64,000 nucleotides of DNA from Pollutibacter sp041183265 (GTDB lineage Bacteria > Bacteroidota > Bacteroidia > Chitinophagales > Chitinophagaceae): positions 29,320-93,319 of the forward strand of contig JBEGMC010000097.1 in the NCBI GenBank assembly GCA_041183265.1. The letters run 5' to 3'. The notes under the pieces are model-generated. The model worked only from the letters and a program-made list of their open reading frames with translations. It had not been told where the DNA came from and did no database searches. The position numbers were made by a program, and so were the translations under genes. Positions 9,471-17,796 of this stretch are shown here, one piece after another (positions within the stretch are counted from its first letter, which is position 1; every line of letters begins with the position of its first letter).

Positions 9471-10643
9471 ATGCTGAAAGACAAAATTGAATTGCTTTCC
9501 AAGACTTATTTTGAAACATACAGAAATGTGCGACATCATTTGCATGCCAATCCTGAATTGAGCTACAAAGAATTCAAAACATCATTATTTATACAGGATC
9601 ACTTGCAATCGTTGGGTATTCCGTTCAAAGTGATGGCAGAAACGGGTGTCGTTGCGTTGATAGAAGGTAAAAAATCAAGCAGGGTTATAGCCCTTAGGGC
9701 AGATATCGATGCGCTTCCTATACAAGAAGAAAACAAAACAACATATACCTCCACAGTTCCGGGTGTCATGCATGCATGCGGACACGATGTGCATACCAGC
9801 ATTTTACTCGGTGCAGCAAAAATTCTGCATGAAACAAAACAGGACTGGGAAGGAACAGTGAAATTGATTTTTCAGCCTGGAGAAGAAAAGAATCCGGGTG
9901 GTGCAAGTATATTGATCAAAGAAGGTGTACTCGAAAATCCCGCTCCTACCGCGATCGTTGGATTGCATGTTCATCCCATCCTTGAAACAGGAAAACTGAG
10001 TTTCAGGAGCGGAAAAGCGATGGCCAGTGCAGATGAAATATATGTAACGGTGAAAGGCAAAGGCGGACATGCTGCTACTCCTCATTTAACGGCCGACACT
10101 GTACTGGCGGCATCTGAGCTGGTGGTCGCATTGCAGAAGGTGGTCAGCCGTGACAAGGATCCGCTCTCCCCCTCCGTACTTTCCATGTGTGCCATCAATG
10201 GCGGTTTCACTACGAATGTCATTCCCTCTGAAGTAAAACTCATGGGCACTTTCAGGGCGATGGATGAAAGCTGGAGGTTCAATGCACACAAAAGAATGCA
10301 GGATGTGGCTGAGGGAATAGCAAAGTCATCCGGTGCTGAGATTGATTTTAAGATCGATGTGGGTTACCCTACCGTTTACAATGACCCTGTCATTACCGAA
10401 AGAGCGAAATCTATCGCAGTTTCCACTGTTGGAGAGAACAATGTAGAAGATGGGGAATTGAGAATGGGCGCCGAAGACTTCGGTTATTATTCACAAAAAA
10501 TTGCCGGTTGTTTTTTCAGACTCGGCACTGGCAACAAACAAAAAAATATTACTTCAGGTGTTCACACACCTACGTTTGATATCGATGAAGATGCAATTGA
10601 AATTGGCATGAGGATGATGGCAACCTTTGGGGCTACACTCTAA
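9471..10643 (+). CDS. M20D-family amidohydrolase (N-acyl-amino-acid amidohydrolase type)
   Basis: Zinc or manganese amidohydrolase of 390 residues in the hippurate/IAA-amino-acid hydrolase subgroup. It probably removes an acyl group from an N-acylated amino acid or peptide in the cytoplasm. Motifs seen: RADIDALPIQEEN, HACGHDVHTS (the metal ligands Cys and His), FQPGEEKNPGGA with the catalytic Glu, and a C-terminal MGAEDFGYYS. I chose the ATG at 9471; the frame opens at a TTG at 9453 with no family-like residues before MLKDKIELL. It follows secA by 22 nt and precedes malic enzyme by 25 nt, so it may be cotranscribed. Exact substrate cannot be read from sequence. Confidence 0.88.
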   Translation: MLKDKIELLSKTYFETYRNVRHHLHANPELSYKEFKTSLFIQDHLQSLGIPFKVMAETGVVALIEGKKSSRVIALRADIDALPIQEENKTTYTSTVPGVMHACGHDVHTSILLGAAKILHETKQDWEGTVKLIFQPGEEKNPGGASILIKEGVLENPAPTAIVGLHVHPILETGKLSFRSGKAMASADEIYVTVKGKGGHAATPHLTADTVLAASELVVALQKVVSRDKDPLSPSVLSMCAINGGFTTNVIPSEVKLMGTFRAMDESWRFNAHKRMQDVAEGIAKSSGAEIDFKIDVGYPTVYNDPVITERAKSIAVSTVGENNVEDGELRMGAEDFGYYSQKIAGCFFRLGTGNKQKNITSGVHTPTFDIDEDAIEIGMRMMATFGATL

Positions 10644-10668
10644 CCAATTGAACGATTAAAACAGCCAT

Positions 10669-12960
10669 ATGCAACAAAAACTAAGGAAAGAACAAGCATT
10701 GGAATACCATGCCAAAGGAAGGCCTGGTAAAATTGAAGTGATCCCTACCAAAGAGGCCAAGACCCAGAGAGATTTATCGCTTGCCTATTCGCCAGGAGTA
10801 GCAGAACCTTGTAAAGAAATATTTGAAGACATTGAAAATGTGTACAAGTACACTGCAAAGGGGAACCTTGTTGCCGTCATCAGCAATGGAACTGCTGTGT
10901 TGGGTTTGGGCGATATTGGTCCGGAGGCCGGAAAACCCGTCATGGAGGGCAAGGGAGTATTGTTCAAGATTTTTGCTGACATTGATGTGTTTGACATTGA
11001 GATTGCAGAGAAAGATCCTGAAAAATTTGTTGAGATCGTGAAGGCTCTCCAGCCAACTTTTGGCGGTGTCAACTTGGAAGATATCAAAGCACCTGAATGC
11101 TTTTACATTGAACAGAGATTGAAAGAGGAGATGAACATTCCGGTGATGCATGATGATCAGCACGGTACAGCGATCATCAGCTCAGCTGCTTTGCTCAATG
11201 CGCTTGAATTACAGGGTAAAGATATTTCAAAGATATTGTTTGTGGTAAACGGTGCAGGTGCAGCAGCGATGGCCTGTGTGGAGCTTTACATCGCACTTGG
11301 CGCCAAAAAAGAAAATGTATTGATGTTTGATTCAAAAGGACTCATACATACAAAAAGAGAGGACCTGGATCAGAGAAAACAATTCTTTGCAGTCGACAAA
11401 AAAGAGATCACACTCGAGCAAGCATTCAAAGGTGCAGATGTATTCATTGGATTGAGCAAAGGCAACGTAGTTACCAAAAATATGGTTCAATCGATGGCAA
11501 AAAACCCGATTGTATTTGCCATGGCCAATCCGGATCCTGAAATCAGTTGGGAAGATGCAACCTCTTGCAGAGAAGACATCATCATGGCTACCGGAAGATC
11601 AGATTATCCAAACCAAGTGAACAATGTATTGGGATTCCCATACATATTCAGAGGTGCACTGGATGTGAGGGCTACCCAAATCAATCAGGCCATGCAGCTT
11701 GCAGCCGTCAAGGCATTGGCAGAGTTGACAAAGGGACCTGTTCCCGATATTGTAAACATGGCATACAATGAATCCACCATTGCATTTGGACCTAATTATA
11801 TCATACCCAAACCAATGGATCCGCGACTCATCAGCACCGTTTCTCCTGCTGTTGCAAAAGCTGCAATGGATTCAGGTGTTGCAAAAAAACCTATCTCCAA
11901 TTGGAACGCTTATGAAATAGAACTGAACAAGAGATTGGGCATAGACAACCAGCTCGTTCGTGCATTGGGAGCCAAAGCAAGAAGAGATCCCAAACGGGTG
12001 GTATTTGCAGATGCAGAAAACACCAATGTGTTGAAAGCTGCTCAGATTGCATTGGATGAGGGAATAGCCATTCCTATTTTACTGGGTACACCAGAAATCA
12101 TAAAATCACTCTGCGAGGAGCACAACATCAACATAGAGGGCATTCAAATCATCAATCCCAAAAGTCAGGATGAAAAGGAAGTCAGGAAAAAATACGGTGA
12201 AGTTTTCTTCAAGAAACGTCAGCGCAGAGGTGTCAACAGCCAAGAGGTAGACAAGTTGATGAGAGACAGAAACCATTTTGGTTGTATGATGGTTGAAATG
12301 GGAGATGCTGATGCCATGATTTCAGGATTGAGCAGAAGTTATCCAGACACCATTCGTCCGGCTATTCAAATCATTGGCAAGGAAGAAGGCGTCTCCAAGA
12401 TTGCCGGCATGTACATCATGCTCACCAAGAAGGGTCCACTGTTTCTTGCAGACACCACTGTCAATTTCAACCCCACAGCCGAAGAGCTGGCTGATATCAC
12501 CTTGCTTGTTGCAAAAGAGGTTAGAACCTTTGGCATCACACCGCGTATTGCCATGTTGAGCTATTCCAATTTCGGAAGCAGTGATACCCCTGAGGCCATG
12601 ACGGTCAGGAATGCCAGAGCAATTGTCAAACAAAAAAATCCTTCTTTGATCGTGGATGGGGAAATGCAGGGCATTGTTGCATTTAACAAGGAAGTGATGC
12701 GCGAGAGCTATCCTTTTTCGGAATTGATTGATGCTGGAGAAGTAAATACATTGATTTTCCCGAACTTGAGTGCTGGGAACATTGCATACAATTTATTGCA
12801 GGAGGTTGGAGGGGCAGATGCGATTGGTCCAGTATTGCTGGGATTGAAAAAACCAGTGCACGTACTTCAAATCGGATCTTCAACCAGAAGTATTTTGAAC
12901 ATGGTTGTCATTGCAGTAATTGATGCGCAATATAAAATGAGGAAAGCCGATAAAGGATGA
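10669..12960 (+). CDS. maeB: NADP-dependent malic enzyme with C-terminal phosphotransacetylase-like domain
   Basis: Converts malate to pyruvate and CO2 with reduction of NADP. The 763-residue length equals that of the bifunctional-looking MaeB class. An N-terminal malic domain (about 15-150; YSPGVAEPC, FGGVNLEDIKAPECF, HDDQHGTA) is followed by the NAD(P)-binding domain (about 160-400; VVNGAGAAAMA) and a phosphate acetyl/butyryltransferase-like domain (about 430-760). In known MaeB proteins the last domain is regulatory, sensing acetyl-CoA, not catalytic. The stop overlaps the start of the downstream permease gene (ATGA), so the two are translationally coupled. Confidence 0.96.
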   Translation: MQQKLRKEQALEYHAKGRPGKIEVIPTKEAKTQRDLSLAYSPGVAEPCKEIFEDIENVYKYTAKGNLVAVISNGTAVLGLGDIGPEAGKPVMEGKGVLFKIFADIDVFDIEIAEKDPEKFVEIVKALQPTFGGVNLEDIKAPECFYIEQRLKEEMNIPVMHDDQHGTAIISSAALLNALELQGKDISKILFVVNGAGAAAMACVELYIALGAKKENVLMFDSKGLIHTKREDLDQRKQFFAVDKKEITLEQAFKGADVFIGLSKGNVVTKNMVQSMAKNPIVFAMANPDPEISWEDATSCREDIIMATGRSDYPNQVNNVLGFPYIFRGALDVRATQINQAMQLAAVKALAELTKGPVPDIVNMAYNESTIAFGPNYIIPKPMDPRLISTVSPAVAKAAMDSGVAKKPISNWNAYEIELNKRLGIDNQLVRALGAKARRDPKRVVFADAENTNVLKAAQIALDEGIAIPILLGTPEIIKSLCEEHNINIEGIQIINPKSQDEKEVRKKYGEVFFKKRQRRGVNSQEVDKLMRDRNHFGCMMVEMGDADAMISGLSRSYPDTIRPAIQIIGKEEGVSKIAGMYIMLTKKGPLFLADTTVNFNPTAEELADITLLVAKEVRTFGITPRIAMLSYSNFGSSDTPEAMTVRNARAIVKQKNPSLIVDGEMQGIVAFNKEVMRESYPFSELIDAGEVNTLIFPNLSAGNIAYNLLQEVGGADAIGPVLLGLKKPVHVLQIGSSTRSILNMVVIAVIDAQYKMRKADKG

Positions 12961-13694
12961 ACATCTTCACAAGATTAGGTGAATTTCTGCTGATGATCAA
13001 GGGCATGTTTACCAAGCCCGAACATTGGCGCATGTACTGGAAGGAACTCATGCATCAGTGTGTTGAATTGGGAATTGGCTCATTGGGCATCGTATCCATC
13101 ATTTCACTTTTTATCGGTGCTGTTTCAACCCTTCAAACTGCCTATCAATTTGTGAGTCCCATTATCCCCCGATCTGTCATTGCACAAATTGTGCGCGACA
13201 GTGTAATCTTGGAATTCGCACCTACCATCACATGCATTGTACTTGCAGGTGTGGTTGGAAGCAAAATATCATCCGAACTGGGAAATATGCGGGTGAGCGA
13301 ACAAATCGATGCATTGGAAATCATGGGTATCAATACAAAAGCTTTTCTCATCCTGCCAAAAATCATCGCAGCGCTGATAACCATCCCATTGTTGGTGATC
13401 ATTGCGATGACATTGGGCATTTGGGGTGGACGAATGATTGGAGATTTCACTGGAATATTGCCACATGAAATTTATGACAGAGGTTTACTGGATTCATTTG
13501 TTCCCTACAATGTAACCTTTGCGTTAACCAAGGCATATACTTTTGCATTCATCATTACGGCGATTCCAGCATATTTTGGTTACAACGTAAGAGGGGGTGC
13601 ATTGGAAATCGGCAGGGCGAGTACAACTGCAGTTGTTACCAGCTGTATCATGATATTGTTGGCTGATTATTTGCTGGCAGCGATACTTTTATAA
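12957..13694 (+). CDS. mlaE: MlaE/YrbE-family ABC transporter permease
   Basis: Integral membrane protein of 245 residues matching the MlaE permease of lipid-trafficking MCE transporters. An N-terminal interface helix (FTRLGEFLLMIKGMF) precedes about five hydrophobic segments. Typical family text includes LRDSVILEFAP-like and SELGNMRVSEQIDALEIMG, the cytoplasmic loop that meets the ATPase. The start overlaps the malic-enzyme stop by 4 nt and the ATPase gene follows by 7 nt. The family moves phospholipid between inner and outer membranes. No MCE (MlaD) gene is adjacent, so the substrate-binding part must lie elsewhere. Confidence 0.9.
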   Translation: MNIFTRLGEFLLMIKGMFTKPEHWRMYWKELMHQCVELGIGSLGIVSIISLFIGAVSTLQTAYQFVSPIIPRSVIAQIVRDSVILEFAPTITCIVLAGVVGSKISSELGNMRVSEQIDALEIMGINTKAFLILPKIIAALITIPLLVIIAMTLGIWGGRMIGDFTGILPHEIYDRGLLDSFVPYNVTFALTKAYTFAFIITAIPAYFGYNVRGGALEIGRASTTAVVTSCIMILLADYLLAAILL

Positions 13695-13701
13695 AAAAGC
13701 A

Positions 13702-14514
13702 ATGATTGTCGTAGAAAATATAAAAAAAGGATTTGCAAACAAGACTGTGATCGAGGATGTCAGCGCATCTTTTGATACCGGGAAGTGCAACCTGATCATT
13801 GGTGCCAGCGGCAGTGGAAAAACAGTTTTGATGAAATGCCTGGTCGGCTTGCTCGAGCCTGATGCCGGAAACATCATGTACGATGGAGTCAATTTTACGC
13901 AGCTGAATACTGACCAGAAAAAAATAATGCGCAGAAAGATCGGAATGCTTTTTCAAGGATCTGCTTTATTTGACAGCATGACCGTGGAGCAAAACATCAT
14001 GTTCCCCTTGGATATGTTCACCCATCAAACCAAAGCTGAAAAGCAAAAAAGGGTTGATGAAGTGTTGGACCGTGTCAATCTCGGTGAAGCACATAAAAAA
14101 TCACCTGCAGAATTGAGCGGTGGCATGAAAAAAAGAGTGGGTATTGCCAGAGCGATCGTCCTGAATCCTCAATACCTTTTTTGTGACGAGCCCAACTCTG
14201 GACTGGACCCTCAAACTTCTCTGGTGATCGACAAACTCATCAAGGAAATCACGCAGGAATTCAATATCACCACTGTGGTGAATACCCACGACATGAACAG
14301 TGTAATGGAAATTGGCGACAAGATCATCTACATGTACCAGGGCAGAAAAGAGTGGGAAGGCAGCAACAAAGAAATCATCTTCAGTAAGAATGAGAGGCTC
14401 AACAATTTCATCTTTGCCTCTGAATTCCTGAAAGACGCCAAAGACATGAGAATGCTTGAAGTGAAGGGTAAAATTCAGAATGACCGCGACATGGATAAAC
14501 TTTTAAATTCCTAG
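13702..14514 (+). CDS. mlaF: MlaF-type ABC transporter ATP-binding protein
   Basis: ATPase of 270 residues partnering the permease 7 nt upstream. Walker A GASGSGKT spans residues 34-41, the signature reads LSGGMKKRVGIARA, Walker B is YLFCDEPNSGLDP, and the switch His is in NTHDMNS. The LSGGMKKR form of the signature is typical of MlaF/Mkl ATPases. It probably powers lipid transport across the periplasm. The C-terminus runs about 20 residues past the ABC fold. The MlaB STAS partner and the MCE protein are not next to it. Confidence 0.92.
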   Translation: MIVVENIKKGFANKTVIEDVSASFDTGKCNLIIGASGSGKTVLMKCLVGLLEPDAGNIMYDGVNFTQLNTDQKKIMRRKIGMLFQGSALFDSMTVEQNIMFPLDMFTHQTKAEKQKRVDEVLDRVNLGEAHKKSPAELSGGMKKRVGIARAIVLNPQYLFCDEPNSGLDPQTSLVIDKLIKEITQEFNITTVVNTHDMNSVMEIGDKIIYMYQGRKEWEGSNKEIIFSKNERLNNFIFASEFLKDAKDMRMLEVKGKIQNDRDMDKLLNS

Positions 14515-14538
14515 TCGAGCCCCCTCTCCTTTTTTTAT

Positions 14539-14546
14539 TATCTTCG
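14539..14546 (+). promoter_or_regulatory. -7 box of sucD
   Basis: TATCTTCG, one base from TAnnTTTG, 23 nt before the sucD start in the 55-nt gap after the ABC pair. No clear -33 box. Confidence 0.4.
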
Positions 14547-14569
14547 CGACACAAAATAACGATACTATC

Positions 14570-15445
14570 ATGTCTGTTTTAGTGAACAAATCATCCAAAA
14601 TCATTGTGCAGGGTTTTACAGGAACTGAGGGCACTTTTCACGCAACCCAAATGATCGAATACGGAACCCAAGTAGTGGGTGGTGTTACACCCGGCAAGGG
14701 CGGAAGCAAACACCTGGATCGTCCCGTTTTCAATACTGTAGCAGATGCTGTCAACCATACTGGAGCTGATGTCAGCATCATTTTTGTACCCCCAGCATTC
14801 GCGGCTGATGCCATCATTGAGGCTGCTGAAGCAGGCATTGCACTCGTAGTTTGCATTACAGAAGGTATTCCGGTACAAGACATGGTAAAAGTGAAGCATC
14901 ATCTCGAAGGAAAGCAAACAAGGCTCATCGGACCCAATTGTCCGGGTGTGATCACAGCAGAGGAATGCAAAGTGGGTATCATGCCAGGATTTATTTTCAA
15001 AAAAGGAAACATTGGAATCGTATCAAAATCAGGCACCCTGACATATGAAGCAGCCGACCAGATTGCAAAAGCTGGTTTGGGTGTAACCACTGCCATCGGC
15101 ATTGGCGGCGACCCCATCATCGGAACTCCCACAAGAGATGCAGTTGAATTGCTGATGAATGATCCAGCAACCAAAGGCATTGTCATGATTGGCGAGATTG
15201 GTGGAGGCATGGAAGCAGAAGCAGCAAGATGGATCAAAGAACACGGCACAAAGCCTGTTGTGGGCTTTATCGCCGGACAAACTGCTCCTCCCGGCAGAAG
15301 AATGGGACATGCAGGAGCCATCATTGGCGGATCAGATGATACTGCAGCTGCAAAAATGAAAATCATGCGTGAATGCGGCATTCATGTAGTTGATAGTCCC
15401 GCTGATATTGGAAAGACCATGGCAGCTGCCATGTCCGCGAAATAA
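14570..15445 (+). CDS. sucD: Succinyl-CoA synthetase alpha subunit
   Basis: Alpha subunit of the ligase that converts succinyl-CoA to succinate with substrate-level phosphorylation in the TCA cycle. The 291-residue protein has a CoA-binding Rossmann domain (VQGFTGTEGTFHA, PGKGG) and a ligase domain. GPNCPG, SKSGTLTYE and the active-site His in RMGHAGAI, which is phosphorylated in the reaction, are present. The beta subunit gene sucC is not in the window, so the subunits are encoded apart, which is common in Bacteroidota. Confidence 0.97.
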   Translation: MSVLVNKSSKIIVQGFTGTEGTFHATQMIEYGTQVVGGVTPGKGGSKHLDRPVFNTVADAVNHTGADVSIIFVPPAFAADAIIEAAEAGIALVVCITEGIPVQDMVKVKHHLEGKQTRLIGPNCPGVITAEECKVGIMPGFIFKKGNIGIVSKSGTLTYEAADQIAKAGLGVTTAIGIGGDPIIGTPTRDAVELLMNDPATKGIVMIGEIGGGMEAEAARWIKEHGTKPVVGFIAGQTAPPGRRMGHAGAIIGGSDDTAAAKMKIMRECGIHVVDSPADIGKTMAAAMSAK

Positions 15446-15460
15446 AACCGCCATTTGTTG

Positions 15461-15904
15461 ATGAAGGAGCAAAAAGTCTACCATATTCCTTATAAATACC
15501 GTAAGGTAGAAAACCTTCACATTTTGCTGTGGCTGATCAAAGACATCTGCTGGGCTGTAAATCTTAAATACCCTGCATTGATCATGATCATTCCCACCCT
15601 CACAGTAGCTGTATTGATCACTTATCAAACCAGGAAAATAACCAGTGAATTGATTCACAACCTGGCGATTGATTTCTGGATCACAGCCAATTGCACCTGG
15701 ATGGTTGGCGAGTTCTTTCATTGGGATGAAAATCTCATTGGTGCTTACGGACTGAGACAGTTTTCGATTATTCCATTTGGAATTGGACTCCTGATCCTTG
15801 CTTATTATTATCTCTACTTCATGCATCGGCCTGATTTTACTGAAAAAACCGAGAGACAAACTGAATCCCTGATCAGGGAACAAGAGCAGAGGCTTGGGAA
15901 CTAA
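15461..15904 (+). CDS. Small membrane protein of unknown function
   Basis: Not recognised. The 147-residue protein, counted from the ATG at 15461, has about four hydrophobic segments: LLWLIKDICWAVNL (about 20-33), a strong one near 38-56, one near 68-88 containing FWITANCTWMVGEFF, and one near 98-120 ending LAYYYLYFM. A short charged tail follows. TTG codons at 15455 and 15458 are less likely starts. It begins 15 nt after sucD and ends 62 nt before aspS, so it could be cotranscribed with sucD. I assign no function. Confidence 0.7.
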   Translation: MKEQKVYHIPYKYRKVENLHILLWLIKDICWAVNLKYPALIMIIPTLTVAVLITYQTRKITSELIHNLAIDFWITANCTWMVGEFFHWDENLIGAYGLRQFSIIPFGIGLLILAYYYLYFMHRPDFTEKTERQTESLIREQEQRLGN

Positions 15905-15906
15905 TC

Positions 15907-15937
15907 TTGCCCAAAACCCATCCTTGAGCTATCTTTG
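15907..15937 (+). promoter_or_regulatory. Promoter of aspS (-33 / -7 boxes)
   Basis: TATCTTTG at 15930-15937 matches TAnnTTTG exactly and TTG at 15907-15909 lies 20 nt upstream. The start codon is at 15967. The -33 box overlaps the end of the preceding gene. Confidence 0.65.
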
Positions 15938-15966
15938 GACCCTTTCAAAGCATCCAATCTTATACC

Positions 15967-17793
15967 ATGTTCAGATCACATACTTGTGGAGAATTGAGGA
16001 TGAGCCATGTTGGTTCAGTAGTTACCCTTGCCGGTTGGATCCAAACCATCCGAAAATTTGGAGCCATCACATTTGTTGACCTGCGCGACAGATATGGAAT
16101 TACCCAGTTGGTTTTCAACGAATCACTTGCTGGTCAACTTGATCAGCATCCCCTTGGTCGTGAATTTGTACTACAGGTGAACGGAAAGGTGATTGAAAGG
16201 AGCAATAAAAATGCAACCATAGCAACAGGTGAGATAGAAATTGAAATTCAAAATTTTTCCATCCTGAACAAATCTGTTACTCCCCCATTTACCATACAAG
16301 ACGACACCGATGGTGGAGATGACCTGAGAATGAAATTCAGGTATTTGGACTTGCGCAGAAACCCAGTCAAGAAAAATCTTGAATTGAGATATGCTGTCAA
16401 CCGCTCTGCAAGAAACTATCTCCATGAGCATCAATTCATGGACATTGAAACGCCATTCTTGATCAAGTCAACCCCTGAAGGTGCAAGAGACTTTGTAGTT
16501 CCCTCCAGAATGAACGCCGGGCAATTTTATGCACTGCCACAGTCACCGCAAACATTCAAACAACTATTGATGGTCAGCGGGTACGACAGGTACTATCAAG
16601 TCGTAAAGTGTTTCAGAGATGAAGATCTCCGCGCAGACAGGCAACCTGAGTTTACACAAATCGACTGCGAAATGTCTTTTGTTGAACAGGAAGACATCCT
16701 GGAAATGTTTGAGGGATTGATCAAGCGAATATTCAAAGATGTAAAAGGCATTGATTATGCCGATAAGGTTGAGCGCATGACTTGGGAGGATGCCATGTGG
16801 CAGTATGGTAATGACAAGCCGGACATTCGCTTTGGCATGAAAATTCATACACTCAAAAAACCTGCTTCGGTTTATCTCAACAAATCAGATCAATCAGCGT
16901 TGATCAATGATGCAGGTTTTGCCGTCTTTGATGGCGCTGAGTCTGTGCTGGCGATTACAGTCCCATCAGGAGCCGCCTACACCAGGAAACAATTGGACGA
17001 ACTTACTGAATGGGTCAAACGTCCTCAAATTGGAATGAAAGGACTGGCTTATATCCGTCACAATGAAGATGGAACAGTCAAAAGCAGCATTGATAAATTT
17101 TACAGTGAAGAAAGGCTGAAAAAAATTGCAGATGCAACAGAAGCCAACAAAGGTGATATCATCTTGATTTTGGCAGGTGCTGAAGAAAGAACAAGAAAAG
17201 CCATGAGTGAACTCAGGCTTGAATTGGGAGAACAGCTGGGCCTCAGAAAGAAAGATGAGTTTAAATTACTGTGGGTATTAGACTTCCCGCTCTTTGAATA
17301 CAGTGAAGATGATAACAGATGGGTTGCAAGACATCATCCATTTACTTCACCCAAACCATCTCAGATCGGCACCATGATTGAGAACGATCCTGCAATCAAA
17401 GATGCAGCCAATTATTTGTCACACCCATATGCACAAATCAAAGCGAATGCATATGACATGGTATTGAACGGAAATGAAATTGGTGGTGGATCTATCAGGA
17501 TTTACCAGCGTGAGCTGCAGGAAAAAATGTTTGAGGCACTTGGCATGAGCAAAGAAGAAGCATTGCACAAGTTTGGGTTTCTATTGGGGGCGTTTGAATA
17601 CGGAGCTCCTCCTCATGGTGGGATAGCATTTGGCTTTGATAGACTTTGTGCTATTCTGGGCGGAAGCGAAAGCATCAGAGACTTTATTGCATTCCCAAAA
17701 AACAATTCAGGAAGAGATGTCATGCTGGATGCACCCTCATCCATTGATGATGTTCAACTGAATGAGTTGAATCTCAGGATCCATTTGTCCTAG
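15967..17793 (+). CDS. aspS: Aspartyl-tRNA synthetase
   Basis: Class II synthetase of 608 residues that charges tRNA(Asp). An N-terminal OB-fold anticodon-binding domain (about 1-105) is followed by class II motifs (FRDEDLRADRQPEFTQID is motif 2; GIAFGFDRLCAILGG is motif 3) and the bacterial GAD insert (about 290-420). This bacterial-type architecture with the GAD insert fits the length. The 3' end meets the convergent DUF1080 gene with only 3 nt between stops. Confidence 0.97.
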   Translation: MFRSHTCGELRMSHVGSVVTLAGWIQTIRKFGAITFVDLRDRYGITQLVFNESLAGQLDQHPLGREFVLQVNGKVIERSNKNATIATGEIEIEIQNFSILNKSVTPPFTIQDDTDGGDDLRMKFRYLDLRRNPVKKNLELRYAVNRSARNYLHEHQFMDIETPFLIKSTPEGARDFVVPSRMNAGQFYALPQSPQTFKQLLMVSGYDRYYQVVKCFRDEDLRADRQPEFTQIDCEMSFVEQEDILEMFEGLIKRIFKDVKGIDYADKVERMTWEDAMWQYGNDKPDIRFGMKIHTLKKPASVYLNKSDQSALINDAGFAVFDGAESVLAITVPSGAAYTRKQLDELTEWVKRPQIGMKGLAYIRHNEDGTVKSSIDKFYSEERLKKIADATEANKGDIILILAGAEERTRKAMSELRLELGEQLGLRKKDEFKLLWVLDFPLFEYSEDDNRWVARHHPFTSPKPSQIGTMIENDPAIKDAANYLSHPYAQIKANAYDMVLNGNEIGGGSIRIYQRELQEKMFEALGMSKEEALHKFGFLLGAFEYGAPPHGGIAFGFDRLCAILGGSESIRDFIAFPKNNSGRDVMLDAPSSIDDVQLNELNLRIHLS

Positions 17794-17796
17794 CTT

